A stretch of 5,222 bases of DNA, from contig CANQJU010000086.1 in the NCBI GenBank assembly GCA_947624315.1, positions 1-5,222 on the forward strand. Direction: 5' to 3'. Shown here in pieces: positions 1 through 5,222 of the stretch (positions within the stretch are counted from its first letter, which is position 1; each line of letters begins with the position of its first letter). Both the position numbers and the translations under genes were made by a program. The notes under the pieces are model-generated. The model saw nothing but the letters and a program-made list of their open reading frames with translations. It was not told the origin of the DNA and ran no database searches. Origin of the DNA: an uncultured Bacilli bacterium. GTDB lineage: Bacteria > Bacillota_I > Bacilli_A > ML615J-28 > CAG-698.

Positions 1-2562
1 GGATTTCAAGGTAGTGAATATAGTAATGAATTAAAAACATTAATTGAAGAATACAAACTTGGAAATGTTATTTTATTTTCTCGAAATATTAAAGATATTC
101 ACCAATTGCATGATTTGAATAAATTAATTCATCAAGAAATTGTTAAACAGACTGGTATAATGCCTTTTATTAGTATTGATCAAGAGGGTGGAATGGTTAC
201 AAGAATTATGAAAGAAGCTACTTTTTTCCCTGGTGCTATGACTATTTCAGCAACCCAAAATAAGGAATATGCTAAAAAGGTTGGAGAAACAATGGGACAA
301 GAACTTCGAGCTTTGGGAATTAATATGAATTTAGCCCCATCTTTAGATGTTAACAATAATCCACATAACCCAGTTATAGGGGTTAGAAGCTATTCAGACA
401 ATCCTCAGGTTGTGGCTGAATTCGGTCGCAATTTTATCCTTGGTTTACAGTCTCAAGGAATTATCGCTACCGCTAAACATTTCCCTGGTCATGGGGATAC
501 AAGTGTCGATTCACACAAGAGTTTACCAGTAATTCCTCATAGCAAGGAAAGACTTGAAAAGGTTGAACTTTATCCTTTTAAAGCTTGCTTAAAGGATGTT
601 GAAGCGATAATGTCTGCTCATGTTTTCTTTGAAGCCTATGAAAAAGGAGGATTACCTGGAACATTATCATCAAAAGTTATCACTGATTTACTAAAAAATC
701 AATTAGGATATCAGGGATTAGTTATCAGTGATTGCATGGAAATGAAAGCTATTGACGATACTTATGGAGCACCTAATGGTGCTTTGATGGGACTTCTTGC
801 AGGTCTTGATCAGGCCATGGTTTCGGCTACTTTTTCTAAACAGGTCAAAGCATTCGAGACAATAGAAGAAGCGGTAAAAAGCGGAAAATTTCCAATGGAA
901 TTGTTAGATAGTAAAGTTGAAAAAGTCTTAAAACTAAAAGAAAAAAATGCTAAAACAATTGAAAAATATTTTTATAATACCTCATGGGAAGAAAAAGAAA
1001 AGATTCTTTTGAGCCCAGAAAGTAAACACCTTGTAAGTGATATTGTTGATTTATCTTTGACTAAGGTAAGAGGTAGTGATTTATACATTAACAAAAAAAC
1101 TTTGGTTGTGGCAACAGAACCTTTTGCTACAACCATAGCAGAAGATGAGCTAAGCGATAGAAGTATTGCTAGTGCAATAAAAGAAAGCAATTTAAAAGTA
1201 GATGTTGAAAAGATTTCCGTTGATTTAAGTGATGAAGATATAAAAAAATTAGTTAATAAAGCTTTAGATTATGAACAAGTATTCGTATGTACATATAATG
1301 CTGGTACATATAAAAACCAAGCTAAACTTGTTAATACTTTAAACAATAGAATAGAAAATCTATTTGTTTTATCAACAAGAAATCCTTATGATCTATATCA
1401 ATTCAGGGCTATAAAGAACTATATGTGTTTGTATGAATATACACCTAATTCTGTACAAACATTAGTTCGTTACTTGAAAAAGGAAATTAAATGCTGTGGT
1501 CATTTGCCTATTAGCCTTGATGAAAAAATAGATGTTGGTGCAAGTGTGTATGTGGGACTAGATGATTACCCCCTGGTAAAGAATCTAGAGTATCTAGAAA
1601 CCTTAAAAAAACTAAAGATTGAAAAAGTCTTTGTTTCTAGTCACATTCCAGAGATGAAAGATGGTTTTTTAGAAGAATTAGAAAAAGTATGTCTAAAAGC
1701 TCAAGAACTTGGATTAAAGATTATTTTAGATATACCTAAGAAGGTATATGACAAAATAACTTTACCACCTGTTTATGCTTTAAGACTTGATTATGGTTTT
1801 TCTTTAGATGAGATTGTAAGAATGTATCAAGAACATAAATATGTTATTGAATTAAATGCTTCAACAATCACTGAAGAAAATATGAATTATTTACTTAATC
1901 GTGGAGTTAATTTACAAGATTTAAGAATTAGCCATAACTTTTATCCTAAAAAATATAGTGGATTATCTCGAGAAAGTGTCATAAAGAAAAATGAGTTTTT
2001 ACATTCTTTAGGAATGAAGGTAGCAATTTATATTCCTTCAAATAATGAAAAACGTCCACCAATGTATGAAGGTCTTCCAACAATAGAAGATCATAGAAAT
2101 ATGGCATTAGAGGCAGTTTTATCAGAAATAAAGGAATTAAAGGTTGATGAAGTTATTTTTGGTGATGCGTATTGTTCAGAGGAAGAACTAAAAACAGCCA
2201 AGAGTTTTGACTATGATATAATGGTTATTCCGATGAAACTATTTAGGAAGGTTTCACCTTCAATTCAAACATTATTAGAAAGTGTTCATGTGAACAGAAA
2301 AGATGCCACTCCTTACTTTGTGAGAAGCTCTTGTCGATGTGAAGAAAAAGTTGAAGGTGATAATATTGTTAGCCGTAAAAAAGGATATGTAACAATTGAT
2401 AATTATTTGTTCAAACGATATCAAGGGGAAGTATGTATTATGTTAGAGGACTTAGAGCCTGATGAAAGAGTAAATGTTTTAGGGGAATGTTTATGTCCTT
2501 TAGAAACATTGAAAATGATTAAACCAGGACAAAAATTTAAATTTAAGATAAGGGAGTGCTAG
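1..2562 (+). CDS. NagZ-MupG fusion: GH3 beta-N-acetylglucosaminidase joined to GH170 6-phospho-N-acetylmuramidase (5' partial)
   Basis: The frame is open from base 1, and the first visible residues (GFQGSEY..., then VILFSRN) already match the start of the NagZ barrel, so only about 10-30 residues are probably missing; 853 are visible. Residues about 1-300 form the GH3 barrel: IDQEGG at 59-64, the NagZ signature KHFPGHGDTSVDSH at 159-172 with the Asp170/His172 acid-base pair, and nucleophile Asp244 in ISDCMEM. The His-to-Asp spacing of 72 equals that of E. coli NagZ. Residues about 345-506 are the GH3 C-terminal alpha/beta domain, ending HLPISL. After about five linker residues, 511-853 match MupG/DUF871 end to end: GASVYVG 513-519, SSHIPE 546-551, LRLDYGF 594-600, HNFYPKKYSGLS 645-656, GLPTIEDHR 691-699, TIDN 798-801, RYQGE 806-810. 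By family knowledge, NagZ removes GlcNAc from GlcNAc-MurNAc and MupG splits MurNAc-6P-GlcNAc. Fourteen cysteines and the neighbouring genes suggest the cytosol. Activities are inferred from motifs; the fusion itself is read directly. Confidence 0.93.
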   Translation, partial: GFQGSEYSNELKTLIEEYKLGNVILFSRNIKDIHQLHDLNKLIHQEIVKQTGIMPFISIDQEGGMVTRIMKEATFFPGAMTISATQNKEYAKKVGETMGQELRALGINMNLAPSLDVNNNPHNPVIGVRSYSDNPQVVAEFGRNFILGLQSQGIIATAKHFPGHGDTSVDSHKSLPVIPHSKERLEKVELYPFKACLKDVEAIMSAHVFFEAYEKGGLPGTLSSKVITDLLKNQLGYQGLVISDCMEMKAIDDTYGAPNGALMGLLAGLDQAMVSATFSKQVKAFETIEEAVKSGKFPMELLDSKVEKVLKLKEKNAKTIEKYFYNTSWEEKEKILLSPESKHLVSDIVDLSLTKVRGSDLYINKKTLVVATEPFATTIAEDELSDRSIASAIKESNLKVDVEKISVDLSDEDIKKLVNKALDYEQVFVCTYNAGTYKNQAKLVNTLNNRIENLFVLSTRNPYDLYQFRAIKNYMCLYEYTPNSVQTLVRYLKKEIKCCGHLPISLDEKIDVGASVYVGLDDYPLVKNLEYLETLKKLKIEKVFVSSHIPEMKDGFLEELEKVCLKAQELGLKIILDIPKKVYDKITLPPVYALRLDYGFSLDEIVRMYQEHKYVIELNASTITEENMNYLLNRGVNLQDLRISHNFYPKKYSGLSRESVIKKNEFLHSLGMKVAIYIPSNNEKRPPMYEGLPTIEDHRNMALEAVLSEIKELKVDEVIFGDAYCSEEELKTAKSFDYDIMVIPMKLFRKVSPSIQTLLESVHVNRKDATPYFVRSSCRCEEKVEGDNIVSRKKGYVTIDNYLFKRYQGEVCIMLEDLEPDERVNVLGECLCPLETLKMIKPGQKFKFKIREC
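1103..1135 (+). repeat. Inverted repeat inside the NagZ-MupG gene
   Basis: TGGTTGTGGCAA at 1103-1114 pairs with TTGCTACAACCA at 1124-1135 over twelve positions, with one G-U wobble and a nine-base loop. It lies in codons for the GH3 C-terminal domain. No T-tract follows, and I see no clear function. Confidence 0.35.
2551..2556 (+). promoter_or_regulatory. Ribosome binding site for anmK
   Basis: AGGGAG lies in the last codons of the fusion gene, eight bases before the ATG at 2565. This site decides the anmK start: the upstream in-frame GTG at 2556 overlaps the site itself and has no binding site of its own. The arrangement implies translational coupling with the upstream gene. Confidence 0.75.
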
Positions 2563-2564
2563 TT

Positions 2565-3692
2565 ATGTATGCAATAGGTTTGATGAGTGGAACATCTTTG
2601 GACGGTGTTGATGCCGCTTTAGTGAAATTTGATGATGATACTGATGAGATTAGTTTGGTAAAATTTATAACTTTACCATATGATAAAAAGTTTAAAGAAA
2701 AATTGATGAGAAATCTTAACGATGAAACAGCAAAATTAAGTGAGTTGTGCAGTTTGAATTTTGAACTTGGCGATTGGTTTGTGAAAGCAATTGATGTTCT
2801 TTTAGAAGACACAGGAATATACTATAGTGATATTGCCTATGTTGCAAGTCACGGCCAAACATTTTGGCATAACCCACGTAAAAATGGTGATTTAGTTCCT
2901 TCAACACTACAACTTGGTGAAGGAAGTGTAATTTGTGCTAAAACTAAAATAATTACAATTACTAACTTTAGAAGTGCTGATATTGCGGCAGGTGGTGAAG
3001 GTGCACCTTTAGTACCAATGAGCGAATATATTCTTTTTAAATCAAATAAAAAGAGTAGAATTTTACAAAATATAGGTGGTATTAGTAATTTGACTTTTCT
3101 TAAAAAAGGTTGCTCTTTAGATGAAATTGTAGCATTTGATTGTGGCCCAGGTAATGTCATGATTGACTATTTCACACAAAAATATTTTGGAAAACCATAT
3201 GATGAAAATGGCGATATAGCTTCAAGTGGAACAGTTCAAAAGCATGTAGTTGATTATTTGCGTAAGGATGGCTTTTATAAGGTTAAACCTCCAAAAAGTA
3301 CAGGAAGAGAAAGATATTCTGAAAGTTACATGGAAAAAGTGGCACAAAAATGTGGATTCGATAAGATGAAAAAGGAAGATGTAATTGCTTCAGTTTCTTA
3401 TTTCACTGCATGGTGTATGGCATATCAGTATGAACATTTTATTGGCCAATATGATGAAATAATTTTAAGTGGTGGTGGTAGCCATAATGAATTTGTTAGA
3501 AGATCTTTAGAGGATATAACAATGAGAATTGTTCAAACTCAAGATGATATTGGATATAATAGCGATGCCAAGGAAGCTATGGCTTTTGCTATTTTGGGAA
3601 ATCGCACAATCCACGGAGAATTTGGAAATGTTAAGTCAGCAACAGGGGCCAAGGATGATGTTGTACTAGGAAATATTTATTTAAATAAGTGA
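2565..3692 (+). CDS. anmK: Anhydro-N-acetylmuramic acid kinase AnmK
   Basis: AnmK opens the 1,6-anhydro ring of anhydro-MurNAc and phosphorylates it with ATP, giving MurNAc-6-phosphate in the cytosol, the substrate of MurQ encoded next. The 375-residue product has the usual family length (about 360-390). It shows the hallmark N-terminal loop GLMSGTSLDGVD at 5-16, ASHGQT 94-99, AAGGEGAPLVP 141-151, NIGGISNLT 169-177, the FDCGPGN motif at 191-197 whose Asp192 corresponds to the family's catalytic aspartate, PPKSTGRE 242-249, the nucleotide-binding LSGGGSHNEF 301-310 and DAKEAMAFA 334-342. Most relatives have Thr where Cys193 stands. The ATG at 2565 is preferred over GTG 2556 because AGGGAG sits just ahead of it and the protein then begins MYAIGLMSG, as expected. 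It lies 2 bp after the NagZ-MupG gene and 7 bp before murQ. All key motifs look intact, so I am very sure of the family. Confidence 0.96.
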   Translation: MYAIGLMSGTSLDGVDAALVKFDDDTDEISLVKFITLPYDKKFKEKLMRNLNDETAKLSELCSLNFELGDWFVKAIDVLLEDTGIYYSDIAYVASHGQTFWHNPRKNGDLVPSTLQLGEGSVICAKTKIITITNFRSADIAAGGEGAPLVPMSEYILFKSNKKSRILQNIGGISNLTFLKKGCSLDEIVAFDCGPGNVMIDYFTQKYFGKPYDENGDIASSGTVQKHVVDYLRKDGFYKVKPPKSTGRERYSESYMEKVAQKCGFDKMKKEDVIASVSYFTAWCMAYQYEHFIGQYDEIILSGGGSHNEFVRRSLEDITMRIVQTQDDIGYNSDAKEAMAFAILGNRTIHGEFGNVKSATGAKDDVVLGNIYLNK

Positions 3693-3699
3693 GAGAAAA

Positions 3700-4614
3700 A
3701 TGAGCGTAAATTTAAAAAAAATTGCTACTGAGCAAAGAAATAATGACACTAAAAATATTGATTTATTATCAACAAAAGATATTTTGATGAAAATAAATGA
3801 TGAGGATGCTTTAGTTTCTTTGGCAGTAAGAAAAGAAATTGACAAAATCACGGCTTTGGTTGAAGCCGTGGTTAGTTCTTTTTACCATGATGGTAGATTG
3901 ATTTATATGGGCGCTGGGACTAGTGGACGCATAGGCATTATTGATGCGGTTGAATGTCGTCCAACATTTAGTGTTAGCGATGAAATGGTTCAATGTTTAA
4001 TGGCCGGTGGCAAGGATGCTTTCATTAAAGCTGTTGAGGGAGCAGAAGATTCTAAAACTTTAGGTGTTGAAGACTTAAAGAAAATAGGATTAAATAAAAA
4101 TGATATTGTTGTGGGGATTGCGGCAAGTGGTAGAACCCCATATGTTGTTTCTGCAATTGAATATGCTAAAAGCATAGGGGCAAAAACTGGTTGTATTGTT
4201 ACTGTTAAAAATAGTATTTTAGCTCAAATGGTTGATTATCCTATTGAAGCTGAAGTAGGACAAGAAGTTATTACTGGTTCTACAAGAATGAAATCAGGAA
4301 CAGCACAAAAGATGATTTGCAATATGATTTCCACAACTTCAATGATTAAAATGGGACGAGTTTATGAAAATTATATGATTGATGTTCAAGCTACTAATGA
4401 AAAATTAGTGGCTCGTAGTGAAAGTATTCTCCAACAAGCTTCAGGAGTTTCACCTGAAGAAGCAAAAGAATACTTGAAAAAATATGGAAGTGTGAAAAAA
4501 GCTCTTATAGCAATTTTAACAGGGGTTGATGATTTAGAAAGAATCGATAAAGCCTTAGAAAAAACTAAAGGACATATTCGCAATGCTATTAGTGAGGTGA
4601 AAAATAATGCTTAA
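3700..4614 (+). CDS. murQ: N-acetylmuramic acid 6-phosphate etherase MurQ
   Basis: MurQ cleaves the D-lactyl ether of MurNAc-6-phosphate in the cytosol, giving GlcNAc-6-phosphate and D-lactate; it is the step where MupG- and AnmK-derived sugars meet. The 304-residue product matches the family (about 300). The N-terminus TEQRNNDTKNID at 10-21 is typical and supports the ATG at 3700, although the purine-rich stretch before it (around 3691-3699) is a weak ribosome site. The SIS sugar-phosphate isomerase fold spans roughly 50-220, with GAGTSGR 71-77, IDAVECRPTF 81-90 and VEGAEDS 112-118. Glu85 and Glu116 keep the 31-residue spacing of the two catalytic glutamates of the E. coli enzyme (Glu83/Glu114). 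GIAASGRTPYV 139-149 and GSTRMKSGTAQK 193-204 are further signatures. Residues about 247-298 form the small helical C-terminal domain. The stop overlaps the start of the next gene. No key residue is missing. Confidence 0.97.
   Translation: MSVNLKKIATEQRNNDTKNIDLLSTKDILMKINDEDALVSLAVRKEIDKITALVEAVVSSFYHDGRLIYMGAGTSGRIGIIDAVECRPTFSVSDEMVQCLMAGGKDAFIKAVEGAEDSKTLGVEDLKKIGLNKNDIVVGIAASGRTPYVVSAIEYAKSIGAKTGCIVTVKNSILAQMVDYPIEAEVGQEVITGSTRMKSGTAQKMICNMISTTSMIKMGRVYENYMIDVQATNEKLVARSESILQQASGVSPEEAKEYLKKYGSVKKALIAILTGVDDLERIDKALEKTKGHIRNAISEVKNNA
3846..3873 (+). repeat. Inverted repeat (stem-loop) inside murQ
   Basis: CACGGCTT at 3849-3856 is perfectly complementary to AAGCCGTG at 3863-3870, with a six-base loop. 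One wobble pair and two A-T pairs extend the stem to eleven. A T-rich run (TTCTTTTT, 3876-3883) follows shortly after. It lies inside murQ codons, so any regulatory role is speculative; the repeat itself is read directly. Confidence 0.4.
4594..4600 (+). promoter_or_regulatory. Ribosome binding site for the alpha/beta hydrolase
   Basis: GAGGTGA sits in the final codons of murQ, six bases before the ATG at 4607. It fixes the start of the last gene and supports translational coupling across the 8-bp overlap. Confidence 0.75.
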
Positions 4615-5222
4615 ACATGTTGAACTTGAATGTAATAAAAAAGTATTAAGAGGCTATTTAACAATGCCTGAAGAATTTAATGGAACTATAGTTGTTTGTT
4701 TCCATGGCTTTACAGGCAATAAAACTGAGCATGCGGGACATTTTCGTAATTTGTCACGTTTGTTAGAAAAAGAAAATGTGGCTACATTGAGACTTGATTT
4801 TAGTGGCAATGGAGAAAGTGATGGCGAATTTAGAGATTTTACTTTTGATACAATGTTTAGCGAAGCTCAAGAAATACTTAAATATGCTAGAAAAATAAAA
4901 GACGTTAAAAAACTTATTTTATTGGGATTCTCTATGGGCGGTGCTTTAGCTGCAACAATCGCTTCTCAATTCCCTAAGGGAATAGATAAATTGGTTTTAT
5001 GGTCTCCAGCTGGATATATGGATGAAATGATGAGAGATCATTTTGAAAAAGGTGAAAAGTTAGAAAATGGCAATTCACGCTATTCTACTTTTGAAATTTC
5101 CAAAGAAATGTATGAGAGTGTTAATAAATGGCATCCATATGAGGGATTAGAAAACTACCCTAATAAAGTTTTAATTATCCAAGGTAAGAAGGATTTATCA
5201 GTTCCATTCTTGTGCGCATGTC
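4607..5222 (+). CDS. Alpha/beta hydrolase, cinnamoyl/feruloyl esterase-like (3' partial)
   Basis: The frame stays open from the ATG at 4607 to the window end, giving 205 codons of a protein probably about 240-260 residues long. It has the serine hydrolase fold: oxyanion loop HGFTGNK at 33-39, then LRLDFSGNGESDG 61-73, the nucleophile elbow GFSMGG at 107-112 with Ser109, SPAG 133-136, a helical cap about 137-182, and QGKKDLSVP 192-200 whose Asp196 is the likely catalytic acid. The catalytic His would lie beyond the window. The pattern, including the HGFTG start and cap insert, resembles bacterial cinnamoyl/feruloyl-type esterases such as Est1E. No signal peptide or membrane segment is visible, so it is probably cytosolic. 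Its start overlaps the murQ stop by 8 bp, so it is co-translated with the recycling genes. The substrate is unknown: an ester on a sugar or peptide fragment is possible, but so is a general esterase or peptidase. The family call is firm, the function is not. Confidence 0.88.
   Translation, partial: MLKHVELECNKKVLRGYLTMPEEFNGTIVVCFHGFTGNKTEHAGHFRNLSRLLEKENVATLRLDFSGNGESDGEFRDFTFDTMFSEAQEILKYARKIKDVKKLILLGFSMGGALAATIASQFPKGIDKLVLWSPAGYMDEMMRDHFEKGEKLENGNSRYSTFEISKEMYESVNKWHPYEGLENYPNKVLIIQGKKDLSVPFLCAC

Noticed and set aside
106..108. TTG as a possible start codon of the first gene
   Set aside because: The same frame is open back to base 1 and the upstream residues match the NagZ N-terminus, so the real start lies outside the window.
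972..1190. Minus-strand open frame opposite the GH3 C-terminal domain
   Set aside because: It is antisense to a conserved coding domain, low in complexity (Ser/Leu-rich), and has no recognisable motif.
1501..1560. Internal translation start giving a separate MupG protein
   Set aside because: No in-frame ATG and no Shine-Dalgarno site are present at the domain boundary. The in-frame GTG at 1546 would cut into the first conserved strand, and the ATG at 1532 is out of frame.
2556..2564. GTG at 2556 as the anmK start
   Set aside because: It overlaps the AGGGAG ribosome site and would add three residues not typical of the family; the ATG at 2565 is well spaced from that site.
2543..3160. Several overlapping minus-strand open frames opposite anmK
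   Set aside because: They lie wholly opposite conserved AnmK codons and mirror an AT-rich gene; no protein motif is recognised in them.
3811..4583. Minus-strand open frames opposite murQ
   Set aside because: They are shadows of a strongly conserved gene and show no family resemblance.
1..5222. Reassigned genetic code (UGA as Trp), suggested by the AT-rich, Mollicutes-like look
   Set aside because: Tryptophans are encoded by TGG, no in-frame TGA interrupts the genes, and anmK ends naturally at TGA.

Overview
The window is a tightly packed, single-direction (+ strand) stretch of an AT-rich bacterial genome. It carries four genes, and the first and last run off the window edges. Low GC, clear purine-rich Shine-Dalgarno sites, normal TGG tryptophan codons and TGA used as a stop (end of anmK) point to a Bacillota-type organism with the standard genetic code, possibly near the Erysipelotrichia or RF39-like Bacilli. 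It does not use the Mycoplasma code. The taxonomic placement is only a guess from composition and protein flavour.

Layout: (1) 1-2562, a very large protein lacking only its extreme N-terminus. It joins a complete GH3 NagZ-type beta-N-acetylglucosaminidase (barrel plus C-terminal alpha/beta domain) to an apparently full-length MupG/DUF871 (GH170) 6-phospho-N-acetylmuramidase. (2) 2565-3692, anmK, anhydro-MurNAc kinase. (3) 3700-4614, murQ, MurNAc-6-phosphate etherase. (4) 4607 to the window end, the start of a serine alpha/beta hydrolase related to cinnamoyl/feruloyl-type esterases. The gaps are 2 bp, 7 bp and an 8-bp overlap. No terminator or promoter is visible between genes, so this is almost certainly one operon. 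No stretch over 300 bases lacks a gene, and no RNA gene, mobile element or CRISPR array was seen.

Together the genes form a peptidoglycan amino-sugar recycling module in which both routes end at MurNAc-6-phosphate. GlcNAc-(anhydro)MurNAc can be split by the NagZ half, after which AnmK phosphorylates the anhydro sugar. MurNAc-6P-GlcNAc, the kind of product a PTS importer gives, can be split by the MupG half. MurQ then removes the lactyl ether to give GlcNAc-6-phosphate and D-lactate. The most striking item is the single-chain NagZ-MupG fusion, which would cleave the two alternating glycosidic bonds of the glycan. The role of the alpha/beta hydrolase is unknown.
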